This document shows positions 26,840 through 36,757 of a stretch of 64,000 bases of DNA, in pieces; the first letter of the stretch is position 1, and each line of letters starts with the position of its first letter. This DNA is from Cupriavidus pauculus (GTDB lineage: Bacteria > Pseudomonadota > Gammaproteobacteria > Burkholderiales > Burkholderiaceae). A program made the position numbers and the translations under genes. The DNA is taken from assembly GCF_022179805.1 (NCBI RefSeq), contig NZ_BPUO01000003.1, forward strand, positions 434,001 to 498,000. The letters are read 5' to 3'. A model generated the notes under the pieces. It saw only the letters and a program-made list of their open reading frames with translations, ran no database searches and was not told the DNA's origin.

Positions 26840-26937
26840 GGGGGCGATCCTCTGGCAGTGGGGAAAACCGTGGTTGGCCACGATTGTGCCAGCGAAGCCG
26901 CTTTCATGCGTCGGTATGAACTACCTGTCGCTGTAAG

Positions 26938-26969
26938 GCTCCCCCATCCCATGAATGGGAGAGGGGAGC
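26938..26969. repeat. Palindromic repeat copy 4 (CTCCCCTCTCCC family)
   Basis: GCTCCCCCATCCCAT pairs with ATGGGAGAGGGGAGC with two mismatches, loop GA. It shares the inner CCCATGAATGG with the left end of copy 3. The right flank (to about 26988) keeps the family tail AAACCAGCGGGAGAGCAAA. It lies 26 nt beyond the cheZ stop codon in the direction of transcription. Confidence 0.8.
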
Positions 26970-26994
26970 AAACCAGCGGGAGAGCAAACGTAGA

Positions 26995-27630
26995 TCAGAA
27001 GCCCAGGCTTGCCAGCAGGTCGTCCACCTGCGACTGGTCGGACACCACGTCGGCCTTGCCTTCGGGGTTGATCTGCGGGCCGTTCATCAGCGTGGGCGGA
27101 GCTTCCACGCGGCGTTCGGCGGGCACGTTGTCGATCAGCACCTGCAGCAGTTCCTGCTCCAGGGTGCGGATCATGTCCATCATCTTCTTGATCACCTGGC
27201 CGGTCAGGTCCTGGAAGTCCTGGGCCATCATGATCTCGAGCAGGTGGCTGCCGGTAGCCTTGGCCTTCTGCGGAACGTCGGTCAGGAATTCGCGCGTGTC
27301 CAGCACCAGTTCGCGGGCATTGCCCAGCTCAACCGGTTGCGCAAACCATTCGTCCCAGCGCTTGTCCAGCGCGGTGGCCTTGCTTTCCAGATCTTCCTGC
27401 AGCGGCTGTGCCAGCTCGACGGCGGTGAGCGTACGCTCGGCGGCCTGCTCGGTCATGGCAGCGATATAGCTGAGCCGGTCGCGCGCATCGGGAATGGCCA
27501 GGGCGGCCTTCTCGATTTCCTTGTCGAGCCCCAGCTCCCGCATGTTGTCGCGCAGCATTCGCGTCAGGTTGCCGATGCGATGGATGATCTGCTCGGCCGA
27601 TTCTTGGCTGAAAGTCGGAGTCGTCGACAT
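26995..27630 (-). CDS. cheZ: Chemotaxis phosphatase CheZ
   Basis: The 211-aa helical protein dephosphorylates CheY-P. The catalytic helix shows [20 protein letters not shown], which includes the conserved Asp and Gln. The C-terminal tail [11 protein letters not shown] is the CheY-binding peptide. It follows cheY by 15 nt and ends the che operon. Confidence 0.95.
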   Translation of the reverse strand: MSTTPTFSQESAEQIIHRIGNLTRMLRDNMRELGLDKEIEKAALAIPDARDRLSYIAAMTEQAAERTLTAVELAQPLQEDLESKATALDKRWDEWFAQPVELGNARELVLDTREFLTDVPQKAKATGSHLLEIMMAQDFQDLTGQVIKKMMDMIRTLEQELLQVLIDNVPAERRVEAPPTLMNGPQINPEGKADVVSDQSQVDDLLASLGF

Positions 27631-27645
27631 GTCGCGTACCTCTTC

Positions 27646-28032
27646 TTATTGACCCAGCTTCTCGAAGATCTTGGTGATCTTTTCGTCCAGCGTTGCGGCG
27701 GTGAAGGGCTTGACCACATAGCCGTTGGCACCTGCCTGCGCAGCAGCGATGATGTTTTCCTTCTTGGCCTCGGCCGTCACCATCAGCACCGGCGTCTTGG
27801 CGATCTCGGGAATCGCGCGGATCGACTGCAGCATCGTCAGGCCGTCCATGTTGGGCATGTTCCAGTCCGACACGACGAACTGGAAGCTGCCATCCTTGGC
27901 TTTTTCCAGGCCGGCGGCGCCGTCTTCGGCTTCCTCGACATTGGTGAACCCCAGCTCCTTGAGCAGGTTGCGAATGATCCGACGCATGGTCGGGAAGTCA
28001 TCGACCACGAGGATCTTGATGTTCTTGTCCAA
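27646..28032 (-). CDS. cheY: Chemotaxis response regulator CheY
   Basis: The 128-aa single receiver domain has the acidic pair in [15 protein letters not shown], phospho-Asp in [13 protein letters not shown], the Thr in [13 protein letters not shown] and the Lys in [14 protein letters not shown]. Phosphorylated by CheA, it binds the flagellar switch. It lies between cheB and cheZ. Confidence 0.96.
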   Translation of the reverse strand: MDKNIKILVVDDFPTMRRIIRNLLKELGFTNVEEAEDGAAGLEKAKDGSFQFVVSDWNMPNMDGLTMLQSIRAIPEIAKTPVLMVTAEAKKENIIAAAQAGANGYVVKPFTAATLDEKITKIFEKLGQ

Positions 28033-28117
28033 TTTACGGCTCCAAAACGGTTGCGGATGACGGTGCCATCCGGTTGATGTTGCTGATCTGACCTCTCACG
28101 CGCGCGAAGATCCAGGA

Positions 28118-29191
28118 CTACACGCGCTGCGCCCGCGCGCCAAACGTTGCCAGGTGCGCCATGACGCGCTGGCTCATCTGGTGCAGGGGCACTACTTCAT
28201 GCACGCCGCCGGTGGCGATAGCCTCCTTCGGCATGCCAAACACGATGCAGGACTGTTCGTCCTGCGCCAGGTTGTACGAACCCGCTTCCTTCATGCGCAG
28301 CATGCCGCGTGCGCCGTCCTTGCCCATGCCGGTCAGGATCACGCCGGTCACGTTCTTGCCGCCATGCACGGCCGCCGAATCGAACAGCACGTCCACCGAC
28401 GGGCGATGCCGGTTCACCGGCGCTTCCTGCGACAGGTGCGCCACGTAGTTGGCACCGCTACGTGCCAGCAGCAGGTGCGAATCGCCGGGCGCGATGTAGG
28501 CATAGCCGGGCAGCACACGCTCGCCATGCTCGGCTTCCTTGACCGTGATGCGGCACAGGCCATTCAGGCGCTGCGCGAACGACTTGGTGAAGCCGGCCGG
28601 CATGTGCTGCACGATCATGACCGCCGGCGAATCGGGCGGCAGCGGCATCAGGAATTCCTTGATGGCCTCGGTGCCGCCGGTCGATGCGCCGACGATGATC
28701 AGCTTTTCAGTCGACAGCAGCGGCGCGCGCAAGATGGGCGCCGCCGGCACATGGCCCGCAGCGGCCTCGGGGCGGGCGCGCACACGTGCACGCGATGCGG
28801 CACGCAGCTTGTCGGCAATCGTGGCCGTGTATTCGATCAGCCCTTCGCGAATGCCCAGCTTGGGCTTGGTCACGAAGTCGACGGCGCCCAGTTCCAGCGC
28901 GCGCATCGTGATTTCAGACCCGCGCTCGGTCAGCGACGACACCATCAGCACCGGCATGGGCCGCAGGCGCATCAGGCGCTCGAGAAAGTCGAGCCCGTCC
29001 ATGCGCGGCATTTCCACGTCCAGCGTCAGTACGTCCGGGTTCAGGCGCTTGATCATGTCGCGCGCCACCAGCGGATCGGGGGCGGTACCCACCACCTCCA
29101 TATCGGGCTGGCTGTTGATGATCTCCGTCATCAGGCTGCGAATCAGCGCGGAATCATCCACGCACAGCACCTTGATCTTCGCGGCGGTCAT
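28118..29191 (-). CDS. cheB: Chemoreceptor methylesterase/deamidase CheB
   Basis: The 357-aa protein has an N-terminal receiver ([18 protein letters not shown]; phospho-Asp in [15 protein letters not shown]). The C-terminal esterase follows, with catalytic Ser in [16 protein letters not shown], His in [14 protein letters not shown] and Asp in [15 protein letters not shown]. It removes methyl groups from receptors. The ATG at 29191 is the first Met before the receiver fold. It is 23 nt after cheD. Confidence 0.95.
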   Translation of the reverse strand: MTAAKIKVLCVDDSALIRSLMTEIINSQPDMEVVGTAPDPLVARDMIKRLNPDVLTLDVEMPRMDGLDFLERLMRLRPMPVLMVSSLTERGSEITMRALELGAVDFVTKPKLGIREGLIEYTATIADKLRAASRARVRARPEAAAGHVPAAPILRAPLLSTEKLIIVGASTGGTEAIKEFLMPLPPDSPAVMIVQHMPAGFTKSFAQRLNGLCRITVKEAEHGERVLPGYAYIAPGDSHLLLARSGANYVAHLSQEAPVNRHRPSVDVLFDSAAVHGGKNVTGVILTGMGKDGARGMLRMKEAGSYNLAQDEQSCIVFGMPKEAIATGGVHEVVPLHQMSQRVMAHLATFGARAQRV

Positions 29192-29214
29192 TGTCGTCTC
29201 TACGTCTTCAGTTT

Positions 29215-29877
29215 TCAGGTCGGCGACTTGGCCGATGCCTGCCGCGTAAACAAAGCCACGGCACCACGTGCGGGCGCCTTTGTGGATGTGGACAGCTCGC
29301 GGGCCAGCGCACGTTCCTCGCGCTCCACGCCAACCGTATCGTCCTGGCGGGTCAGCCGGCGCACCAGCGCCAGCCCCGTCCTGGGGAAATAGCTGACGCG
29401 CCGCGCATGCGGGCCCCGCAGGTCCTGCGCGGCTACCCGGATCTCTTCGGTGCGCAGGTACTTCAGTACGAAATCGGCATTTCGATCCCCAATATTGAGG
29501 GTCGTCATGTTGGCCAGCACCGCGCCGCCGCCAAAAACCTTGGCTTCCAGGCGCTCGCGGCGAGCACCCATCTTCAGCAGTTCGTTGATCAGCACTTCCA
29601 GCGCGTAGCAGCCGTAGCGCATCGACGCCGACAGCATGCGGTCTGGACCGGCATTCTCGTCGTCGGGCAGCATGAAATGGTTCATGCCACCCACGCCGGC
29701 CACCTCGTCGCGAATGCACGCGGCCACGCACGACCCCAGCACGGTGGTCAGCACCGCGTCATCACCGGTCACGTAATACTCGTTGGGCAGCAGCTTGATG
29801 GCCTGCTTGCCAAATTCGCGATCGAAGTACTTTCGCGTGGCAATGGCCTCGGGCATGTGGGGAGTGCCGCGCATCAT
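29215..29877 (-). CDS. cheD: Chemoreceptor glutamine deamidase CheD
   Basis: The 220-aa protein has the CheD catalytic Cys in [14 protein letters not shown] and His in [16 protein letters not shown]. It deamidates receptor Gln residues. The start overlaps the cheR stop by 4 nt. The C-terminal 40 residues (from ALARELSTS) look poorly conserved. Confidence 0.93.
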   Translation of the reverse strand: MMRGTPHMPEAIATRKYFDREFGKQAIKLLPNEYYVTGDDAVLTTVLGSCVAACIRDEVAGVGGMNHFMLPDDENAGPDRMLSASMRYGCYALEVLINELLKMGARRERLEAKVFGGGAVLANMTTLNIGDRNADFVLKYLRTEEIRVAAQDLRGPHARRVSYFPRTGLALVRRLTRQDDTVGVEREERALARELSTSTKAPARGAVALFTRQASAKSPT

Positions 29878-30785
29878 GCACCTCCGCCCTTGCCCGCCAG
29901 TTCGTACACGGTCTGCCCGCGCAACTGGAACGCACGCGTGACATACGAGAAGTTCTCCGAATGCCCCGCGAACAGCAGGCCATGCGGCTTCAGCATGGGT
30001 GCAAACCGCTCCAGGATGCGTCCCTGGGTGGGCTTGTCGAAATAGATCATCACGTTGCGGCAGAAGATCGCGTCGAATTTCTCGCGAATCCCCCAGTCAG
30101 GCGCCAGCAGATTCAGCGGCTCGAACGTGATGGTCGATGCCAGGTCCGGCTTCACCTTGACCGACCCGGCGCGTGCGCCGGTGCCCTTCAGGAAGAAGCG
30201 CCGCAGTTGTTCCTGCTGCAGGCGCGCCACCTGTTCGGACGTGTAGACGCCGGCGCGGGCCTTGGCCAGCACCTGCGTGTCGATGTCGGTGGCCAGCACG
30301 GTGCCGGCGCGGTCGCCCAGCGCCTCGGCCAGCGTGATGGCGATCGAATACGGTTCCTCGCCGGTCGACGCAGCCGCGCACCACACGCTGTACGGCCGGC
30401 CAATTTTCTTGGCGTGCTCGGCCAGCAGCGGAAAGTGGTGGTGCTCACGGAAGAACGACGTGAGGTTGGTGGTCAGCGCGTTGGTGAAGTACTCCCACTC
30501 GTCCGAGCGGTCGTCGGCTTCCAGCAGTTCCAGGTAGGTGCCGAAGTCGCTGATCTGCAGCGACCGCAGGCGCCGCGCCAGGCGGCTGTAGACCATTTCG
30601 CGCTTGTGGCTGCCCAGCGAGATGCCCGCACGCTTGTGAATCAGCGTGCGGACCTTCTCGAAGTCGCGCTCGGTCAGCAGGAAGTCACGCATGTCGTCGC
30701 GCAGCGGCGCCAGAACCGGCGTGGCCGGATTGGCGGCCGCGCCTGGCTTCCCGATGGCACTGGCGGAAGAACGGAGCGGCGTCAT
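29874..30785 (-). CDS. cheR: Chemoreceptor methyltransferase CheR
   Basis: The 303-aa protein has the CheR N-terminal helical domain ([20 protein letters not shown]) and a SAM-dependent methyltransferase domain with [20 protein letters not shown]. Later comes [20 protein letters not shown]. CheR methylates receptor Glu residues. Its beta-subdomain could bind the WxxF tails of two receptors encoded nearby. It lies 65 nt after cheW. Confidence 0.95.
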   Translation of the reverse strand: MTPLRSSASAIGKPGAAANPATPVLAPLRDDMRDFLLTERDFEKVRTLIHKRAGISLGSHKREMVYSRLARRLRSLQISDFGTYLELLEADDRSDEWEYFTNALTTNLTSFFREHHHFPLLAEHAKKIGRPYSVWCAAASTGEEPYSIAITLAEALGDRAGTVLATDIDTQVLAKARAGVYTSEQVARLQQEQLRRFFLKGTGARAGSVKVKPDLASTITFEPLNLLAPDWGIREKFDAIFCRNVMIYFDKPTQGRILERFAPMLKPHGLLFAGHSENFSYVTRAFQLRGQTVYELAGKGGGA

Positions 30786-30850
30786 GAGTGTTTGTCGTCA
30801 GGGTTGCCGATGAACGGCGGTACAGGCTATGGGGGCGAACCGGTGCGCGG

Positions 30851-31345
30851 TCAGGCGAACTCGGCTTCGATCAGTTCCATTTCGGAGCTGGTCATCATGC
30901 GTTCGATGTCGATCAGGATCAGCATCCGGCCTTCCACCGAACCGAGACCGGTCAGGTGTTCGTTCGATACCGACACGCCAAACTCCGGCGCGGCCTTGAT
31001 GTCGTCACCAGTCAGCGTGAGCACGTCCGACACGCCGTCGACGACGATGCCGACCACGCGCCCGGCCACGTTCAGGATGATCACCACGGTCTGGTGGTCA
31101 TAGCGCACGTTGGCCAGGTTGAACTTCAGGCGCAGGTCCACGATCGGCACGATCACGCCGCGCAGGTTCGTCACGCCCTTGATGAAGTCAGGGGCGTTGG
31201 CGATGCGGGTCACCGTCTCGTAGCTGCGGATTTCCTGCACCTTGAGGATGTCGATGCCATATTCTTCGGTGCCCAGCGTGAAGACCAGGTATTCCTGGCC
31301 AGAGGCTTCACTGCCCTGAGTATCGATGTGTCCGATGCCGGCCAT
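30851..31345 (-). CDS. cheW: Chemotaxis coupling protein CheW
   Basis: The 164-aa adaptor joins receptors to CheA. Typical segments are [37 protein letters not shown] and [11 protein letters not shown]. The ATG at 31345 has AAGGAG about 10 nt upstream. It lies 21 nt after cheA. A second CheW is encoded at 41379-41867. Confidence 0.95.
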   Translation of the reverse strand: MAGIGHIDTQGSEASGQEYLVFTLGTEEYGIDILKVQEIRSYETVTRIANAPDFIKGVTNLRGVIVPIVDLRLKFNLANVRYDHQTVVIILNVAGRVVGIVVDGVSDVLTLTGDDIKAAPEFGVSVSNEHLTGLGSVEGRMLILIDIERMMTSSEMELIEAEFA

Positions 31346-31366
31346 GTCCGTTCTCCTTGCTGTCAA

Positions 31367-33388
31367 TTACAGTGCCACCGCCATGTCCTGGCGGCGCACG
31401 CCAGTGCGCTGCAGCGCGGCCACGTCCACGATCAGCGCGACGCTGCCGTCGCCCAGGATCGTTGCGGCCGAGATGCACGGCACCTTGCGGTAGTTCGTTT
31501 CCAGGTTCTTCAGCACCACCTGGTGCTGGCCGATGAGCTGGTCCACCAGCAGCGCGAAGCGCTTGCCCTCGGCGGCCAGGATCACGGCGATGCCCTGCGT
31601 GGGTTCCTGCACCGCGTTGGCCACGTTGAAGACCTTGTGCAGCTCCAGCAGCGGCAGGTATTCGCCACGCACGTTCATCACGCGCTCGCCGTTGGCGGCG
31701 GTGTGCACGTCGTCGGCCTTGGGCTGCAGAGACTCCATCACGCAGTTCAGCGGCAGGATGAAGGTTTCCTCGCCGGTGCGCACCGACATGCCATCGAGAA
31801 TGGCCAGCGTCAGCGGCAGCACGATGCGAGTGGTGGTGCCCAGGCCCTGGCGCGAGCTGATTTCCACGTGCCCGCCCATTTCCTGGATGTTCCGCTTCAC
31901 CACGTCCATGCCCACGCCGCGGCCCGACACGTCGGTGACCACTTCGGCGGTGGAGAAGCCCGGCGCGAAGATCAGCTGCCACACTTCTTCATCGGGCATG
32001 CTCTCGGACGCGCCCGGCAGGTTGTTCTGGATCGCCTTGGACAGGATGCGGTCGCGGTTCAGGCCACCGCCGTCGTCGCTCACCTCGATGACAATATTGC
32101 CGCCTGCGTGCTGGGCCGACAGGATCAGCTGGCCGGTGGCTTCCTTGCCCGCCGCCACACGCTTCTCGGGGGTCTCGATGCCGTGGTCCAGGCTGTTACG
32201 TACCAGGTGGGTCAGCGGGTCGATGATGCGTTCGATCAGGCTCTTGTCGAGTTCGGTCGCCTTGCCGAACGTGACCAGGTCGATCTGCTTGCCGAGCTTG
32301 CTGGCCAGGTCGCGTACCAGGCGCGGGAAGCGCGAGAACACGTAGTCCATCGGCATCATGCGGATCGACATCACCGCTTCCTGCAGGTCGCGCGCATTGC
32401 GCTCCAGCTGGCCCATGCCCGAGAAGAGGCGGTCGAACAGCACGGGGTCGAGCGACGACGCGGTCTGCGCCAGCATCGACTGCGTGATCACCAGTTCGCC
32501 CACCAGGTTGATGATCTGGTCCACCTTCTCGGTAGGCACGCGGATCGAACCCGAATCGGGCGCATGCGCGGCGGCGGCTGCCGCAGGCTTGGCCTTGTCC
32601 TTCGCAGCCGGCGCTGCGGCCGGGGCGGCAGCAACCGGAGCCGGCGCGGCCACGGGGGCCGGTGCGGGTGCCGGGGCAGCGGCGGCAGCGGGTGCCTCGC
32701 CTGCGGCCACGGCTTCCACCACGATCTGCTTCTCGTCGATCACGAAGCAGCAGACGGCGATGATGTCGTCGGTGCCGCACTGGCTGTTCAGCCAGATGGT
32801 CAGGTCACCGTCGGCTTCTTCCTGGCCGGTGATCTCGCCCAGGTTGGCCAGTTCCTCGCGCAGCAGCGCCTGGTCGGCGGCCGATACCTTGATCAGGCGG
32901 ACCTTGAGGTTGCCACCGGCGGACGCGGCCGCTGGTGCAGCGGCCGGGGCCGCCACGGGTGCAGGGGCCGGAGCGTGTGCCGCATCGCCGCCGGCTTCCT
33001 GGGCCAGCTGCTGCAGGACGGCGCAGATGCGCGCCAGCGTCTCCGGATCGGGTTCGGTGCCGTTGCGATAGGCGTTGAGCTGGTCTTGCAACACGTCCTT
33101 GGTTTCCAGAAAGGTGTCGATGATGACCCGCGTGAGGGCCAGTTCCCGCCGACGCGTGCGGTCGAGCAGGTTCTCAAAGATGTGCGTGGTCTCGGTCAGT
33201 GCCGTGAAGCCGAACGTGGCGGCGCCACCCTTGATCGAGTGCGCGGCACGAAAGATCGCGTTGAGCGCTTCGGCATCGGGGGACTCCAGGTCCACCTCGA
33301 GCAGCAGCTGCTCCATTTCTACGAGCAGTTCCTCTGCCTCTTCGAAGAAGGTCTGGTAAAACTGCGTGATATCGATATCGACAGACAT
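31367..33388 (-). CDS. cheA: Chemotaxis histidine kinase CheA
   Basis: The 673-aa kinase has all five CheA domains. P1 carries the phospho-His at residue 50 (FRAAHSIKGGAATFG). An Ala/Pro-rich linker and a P2-like domain follow. The P3 dimerisation helices are LVGELVITQSMLAQTAS. P4 is the kinase, with LTHLVRNSLDHGIE, VSDDGGGLNRDRI and GRGVGMDVVKRNI. P5 is the CheW-like domain. It phosphorylates CheY and CheB. It lies 66 nt after motB. Confidence 0.96.
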   Translation of the reverse strand: MSVDIDITQFYQTFFEEAEELLVEMEQLLLEVDLESPDAEALNAIFRAAHSIKGGAATFGFTALTETTHIFENLLDRTRRRELALTRVIIDTFLETKDVLQDQLNAYRNGTEPDPETLARICAVLQQLAQEAGGDAAHAPAPAPVAAPAAAPAAASAGGNLKVRLIKVSAADQALLREELANLGEITGQEEADGDLTIWLNSQCGTDDIIAVCCFVIDEKQIVVEAVAAGEAPAAAAAPAPAPAPVAAPAPVAAAPAAAPAAKDKAKPAAAAAAHAPDSGSIRVPTEKVDQIINLVGELVITQSMLAQTASSLDPVLFDRLFSGMGQLERNARDLQEAVMSIRMMPMDYVFSRFPRLVRDLASKLGKQIDLVTFGKATELDKSLIERIIDPLTHLVRNSLDHGIETPEKRVAAGKEATGQLILSAQHAGGNIVIEVSDDGGGLNRDRILSKAIQNNLPGASESMPDEEVWQLIFAPGFSTAEVVTDVSGRGVGMDVVKRNIQEMGGHVEISSRQGLGTTTRIVLPLTLAILDGMSVRTGEETFILPLNCVMESLQPKADDVHTAANGERVMNVRGEYLPLLELHKVFNVANAVQEPTQGIAVILAAEGKRFALLVDQLIGQHQVVLKNLETNYRKVPCISAATILGDGSVALIVDVAALQRTGVRRQDMAVAL

Positions 33389-33454
33389 GATCGTCCTGGC
33401 TCGCTAGATTGCTGGGAAGAAGCGCCACCCACCGCGGTGGCGCGTCCTCTGTTC

Positions 33455-34429
33455 CTACCTGCCCTTGGGTGCGCTCGCGGGCTTTGCCGCAGCCGCGCCC
33501 GAAGCAGCCTCCACCTGCGTCTGCATTTGCTCGGCCATCTGGCCCTTCTGGGCCTGCACCTGTACATCGGCCGCGCTGGCGTTCTCGTTTTCGAACTGCG
33601 CCTGCGCACGCTTGTTCAGCACCACGATGCTGATGCGTCGATTGGTGGCCGCCATGGGGTCGTTCTTTTCCAGCGGCATGGTGTCCGCCAGGCCAAGCAC
33701 GCGCAGCACCTTGCCTTCCTGCATGCCACCGGCGATCAGTTCCTGGCGCGACGCGTTGGCGCGGTCTGCCGACAGTTCCCAGTTGCTGTACGCACGCTCA
33801 CCCATCATGTAGGTGGCCGAATCGGTATGACCGGACAGGCTCACCTTGTTCGGCATCTCGTTGAGCACCGGGCCGATCTCGCGCAGGATGGCGCGCATGT
33901 ACGGCTCCACCGCCGCGCTGCCGGTGCGGAACATCGGGCGGTTCTGCGTATCCAGGATCTGGATGCGCAGCCCTTCGCTGGTGATGTCCAGCAGCAGCTG
34001 CGGACGGAACTGCCGCAGCGTCGGGTTGTTGTCGATGATCTGTTCCAGGCGGCCCTTCAGCGCGCGCAGGCGCTCGCTGTCCATCTGGTCGCGACGGCGC
34101 TGCGCGTCGGCCGGGTCGTTGGTCATGGCCTTCATGACCTCGCCGTCCTTGGCCATCGGGTCCTTGCCGCCGCCGGGAATCACGCTCTTCGACAGGCTGC
34201 TCTTGTCGCCGCCGGCCACCGCCACCTTGAGCGGCGTCTTGAAATACTCGGCCACGCCGACAAGCGTCTTCGGGGAAGCCGAGCTCAACAGCCACAGCAC
34301 CAGGAACAGCGCCATCATGGCCGTCATGAAGTCGGCGTAGGCGATCTTCCAGCTATGGTTGCCGTGCGGTTTGGCGTGCGACTTCGCCTTCTTGATGATG
34401 ATCGGACGAAGGTCCTGGGCGCTGCTCAT
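33455..34429 (-). CDS. motB: Flagellar stator protein MotB
   Basis: The 324-aa protein has one N-terminal membrane helix ([19 protein letters not shown]) with the proton-carrying Asp at residue 33, a plug segment, and a C-terminal OmpA-like peptidoglycan-binding domain ([30 protein letters not shown]). The Ala-rich tail after residue 290 is not conserved. It follows motA by 13 nt. Confidence 0.95.
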   Translation of the reverse strand: MSSAQDLRPIIIKKAKSHAKPHGNHSWKIAYADFMTAMMALFLVLWLLSSASPKTLVGVAEYFKTPLKVAVAGGDKSSLSKSVIPGGGKDPMAKDGEVMKAMTNDPADAQRRRDQMDSERLRALKGRLEQIIDNNPTLRQFRPQLLLDITSEGLRIQILDTQNRPMFRTGSAAVEPYMRAILREIGPVLNEMPNKVSLSGHTDSATYMMGERAYSNWELSADRANASRQELIAGGMQEGKVLRVLGLADTMPLEKNDPMAATNRRISIVVLNKRAQAQFENENASAADVQVQAQKGQMAEQMQTQVEAASGAAAAKPASAPKGR

Positions 34430-34442
34430 GGCTGCTCTCCCG

Positions 34443-35306
34443 TCAGGTCAGGCTCTTGACTTCACGGACGTGATCGTCGAGCTCGAGGAACGACGGACGA
34501 ACCGTGGAGTACAGCACCTTGCGGCCGAATTCCACCGCCACCAGCGGTGCATAACCATTGAGCGAAGCCAGCAGCGTGACCTTGATGCACTCGTACATCT
34601 TGATGCTCTCGGACACCTGGTGTTCGATACGCGACGCCAGCGGCGACACGAAGCCGTAAGCCAGCAGAATGCCCAGGAACGTACCCACCATGGCGTGGGC
34701 GATCAGGGCGCCCAGTTCGGCCGGTGGCAGGTCTGCCGAGGCCAGTGCATGCACCACGCCCATCACGGCAGCCACGATACCGAACGCCGGCAGGCCGTCG
34801 CCAACGCGCGACAGCGCATGGGCGGGAATCTCGGCTTCGTGGCGGAACGTTTCGATTTCGTGGTCCATGAGCGCTTCGATCTCGAAGGCGTTCATGTTGC
34901 CGTTGACCATCATGCGCAGGTAGTCGGTCAGGAACTCCATCATCTTGGCGTCGGCCAGGATGCGCGGGTACTGACTGAAGACACTGCTCGATGCGGGGTC
35001 GGCAATTTCCTTTTCGAGGAACAGGATGCCCTCGCGGCGGGCCTTTGACAGCAGCACGTACAGCAGTGCCATCACGTCCAGGTACAGTTCCTTCTTGTAC
35101 TTGGAGCCCTTGAACAGCGAGGGCATGGCCTTCATCGTGGCCTTGATGGCCTTGCCACTGTTGGAGCTGATGAATGCGCCAACGGCAGCACCACCGATGA
35201 TGATGAGCTCCGCCGGTTGATACAGTGCGCCCATGTGGCCGCCGGTGAGGGCGTAACCACCCAGCACCGCCACGACTACGACGACATAGCCAATAACTAC
35301 AAGCAC
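34443..35306 (-). CDS. motA: Flagellar stator protein MotA
   Basis: The 287-aa protein has the four-helix MotA layout. It opens with [19 protein letters not shown], and the cytoplasmic loop includes [11 protein letters not shown]. The conserved late helix region contains [21 protein letters not shown] chose a GTG start at 35306 because the hydrophobic helix begins at once and GGGG lies 8 nt upstream; no ATG lies near. It forms the proton-driven stator with MotB. Confidence 0.92.
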   Translation of the reverse strand: MLVVIGYVVVVVAVLGGYALTGGHMGALYQPAELIIIGGAAVGAFISSNSGKAIKATMKAMPSLFKGSKYKKELYLDVMALLYVLLSKARREGILFLEKEIADPASSSVFSQYPRILADAKMMEFLTDYLRMMVNGNMNAFEIEALMDHEIETFRHEAEIPAHALSRVGDGLPAFGIVAAVMGVVHALASADLPPAELGALIAHAMVGTFLGILLAYGFVSPLASRIEHQVSESIKMYECIKVTLLASLNGYAPLVAVEFGRKVLYSTVRPSFLELDDHVREVKSLT

Positions 35307-35435
35307 GATCGGATCCCCGTCTGAAAAACACGCGTCAGGCGCACATGGGCTCCCTCTCGTACTGGCGAGCGCGTACAGCGCCCGCCGGTCACGACCGGGG
35401 CCCACCTGCCTTGCAGACGTCCGTCCCGATGAAAC

Positions 35436-36044
35436 TCAGGCTTGGGTGGTCTGCGCGGCTGTGGCGTCCTTCGAGAGCTTCTTTACCTTTCCGGCGCGCG
35501 AAGGCGGACGGCACAGGCTGCAGACGAAGTTCGCGTGCGGCTCATAAGCGTGCGTCACGAACTGGCCTCCGCAACAGGTGCACTTGGAAAGCTGCAGCAT
35601 GTTGCTCTCGAAAAACCGTACTAACGTCCAGGCACGGGTGAAACTTAAGACGATTTCGCCGCCGAGCAGCGAAACGTGCTCAAGGTACAGACGGTAAGCG
35701 GCCACTACGGCACGAATACCCGACGTCTCGCCTTCCTGCACCATGAACTGGTACGCGGAGAAGAACAGCGACGAATGGATATTCGGCAGCCAGGTGGTGA
35801 ACCAGTCTGTCGAGAACGGGAGCATGCCCTTGGGCGGCGATGCGCCACGCAGCTCCTTGTAGAGGCGGATCAACCGGTCGCGCGAGAGCGTTGTCTCGGC
35901 TTCAAGCACCTGAAGGCGCGCACCCAAGCCAATCAGCTCGATGGCGAGCTGGGTCTGGTTGGCATCCTGCAGGACGCTCTTGCGGTTGGGGACGGGAGTG
36001 GCCGTAAAGCTGCGGGCCGGCTGGGCCTGGAGGAGCGCGGTCAA
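35436..36044 (-). CDS. flhC: Flagellar master regulator subunit FlhC
   Basis: The 202-aa protein has the FlhC core [20 protein letters not shown] and the zinc site, C155-x2-C158 and C175-x2-C178. With FlhD it forms the activator of early flagellar operons. No ATG is available near the N terminus: the start is a TTG at 36044 that overlaps the flhD stop (TTGA), with GGAG 8 nt upstream. This coupling would tie FlhC output to FlhD. Confidence 0.92.
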   Translation of the reverse strand: MTALLQAQPARSFTATPVPNRKSVLQDANQTQLAIELIGLGARLQVLEAETTLSRDRLIRLYKELRGASPPKGMLPFSTDWFTTWLPNIHSSLFFSAYQFMVQEGETSGIRAVVAAYRLYLEHVSLLGGEIVLSFTRAWTLVRFFESNMLQLSKCTCCGGQFVTHAYEPHANFVCSLCRPPSRAGKVKKLSKDATAAQTTQA

Positions 36045-36412
36045 TTGAGCGACTCCACAGGTTGCCGGGCCAGCAGGATAGCAGCGTGGATCTGCTGCAT
36101 ATCATGGCTCTTGGCCGTGTGGGTGAGGGTGGACAGCAACGCATGATCGTCGAAACGGAACCGGCACAGCACCATGTTCGATGCGGCCAGTTTCACGAGT
36201 TGCGCCGACGTCAGCTTGGCCAGTATCTCAGCGATTTCCTTGCTGACACCAAGCCTGAACATGGCTTCCACCTGGTTTTCGCGCACCAGTCGTTGCGCAA
36301 GCAGCAGATAGGCGAGGTTAACCTCCCTGATCTCCTGGAGAACTTCACTACTTTCCAATTTTTCCCCGCTACCAAATAACCCCTCGACAGCTTGTCCGGC
36401 GCTTACCTGCAT
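36041..36412 (-). CDS. flhD: Flagellar master regulator subunit FlhD
   Basis: The 123-aa protein shows the FlhD pattern [38 protein letters not shown] and [15 protein letters not shown]. FlhD binds FlhC as a heterohexamer that activates early flagellar genes. It is the first gene of the flhDC operon. Its long AT-rich upstream region suggests complex control. Confidence 0.93.
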   Translation of the reverse strand: MQVSAGQAVEGLFGSGEKLESSEVLQEIREVNLAYLLLAQRLVRENQVEAMFRLGVSKEIAEILAKLTSAQLVKLAASNMVLCRFRFDDHALLSTLTHTAKSHDMQQIHAAILLARQPVESLN

Positions 36413-36521
36413 GAGACTCCATGCCGGCGACCAGATCGTTTGGGTGCGTGTTCGAGTAGGTACGACGTACTACGAAAGGAACTTCGCCCGGTTACACGTC
36501 AACTCTGAAACGTTACAGATG

Positions 36522-36534
36522 TTACAGAGTGTAA
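36522..36534. promoter_or_regulatory. Dyad TTACA-GAG-TGTAA upstream of flhD
   Basis: A perfect 5-bp inverted repeat around GAG. It sits within the group of GTTACA/TGTAAC copies and about 110 nt before the flhD start. It may be the strongest site of the group; the binding protein is unknown. Confidence 0.4.
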
Positions 36535-36574
36535 GTGAAACTGTTACGTTTATATCGGCAATCGGCCCACAATG

Positions 36575-36601
36575 CCAATCCCTACTTACGTTGGGGATTG
36601 G
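36575..36601. promoter_or_regulatory. Perfect hairpin in the flhDC leader
   Basis: CCAATCCC and GGGATTGG pair perfectly (8 bp) around the 11-nt loop TACTTACGTTG. There is no T-tract after either arm, so it is more likely an operator or RNA leader structure than a terminator. Confidence 0.45.
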
Positions 36602-36757
36602 CGAATGTCGCAAGGAAAAGACATGGGCCCGAATTTTTGTAACAACCGATGTGCGCGACTTCTGATTTTCATCAAAGGTGTAACAGATTGTGTACTGAAC
36701 GGATATGGGTTTCCGGAGGTGTACACGCCGCTTGCGAAAAGGGGTTGCCGGTTACCA

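Larger units (their letters stand above)
36413..36757. promoter_or_regulatory. AT-rich upstream region of flhDC
   Basis: This 345-nt gene-free stretch is much more AT-rich than its surroundings and is where flhDC transcription must start (minus strand). It contains GTTACA at 36491, 36512 and 36521, GTTAC at 36543, and the reverse form TGTAACA at 36638 and 36679. A perfect TTACA-GAG-TGTAA dyad lies at 36522-36534 and a hairpin at 36575-36601. The pattern suggests several sites for one regulator, not identified. Confidence 0.55.

Noticed and set aside
30788..34459. A very long plus-strand open frame (over 1200 codons) opposite cheW, cheA and motB
   Set aside because: It is antisense to well-known genes, its product is rich in His, Arg and Gln with no domain, and such frames are common opposite high-GC genes.
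35380..35405. GC-rich hairpin between motA and flhC (CCGGTC...GACCGG) as a terminator
   Set aside because: There is a stem but no T-tract on either strand, so I could not call termination.
36541..36600. GCCGATAT and GCCGATTG on the minus strand before flhD as a sigma-28 promoter
   Set aside because: The -10-like match has no TAAA at the right 15-nt distance; flhDC is also not expected to depend on FliA first.
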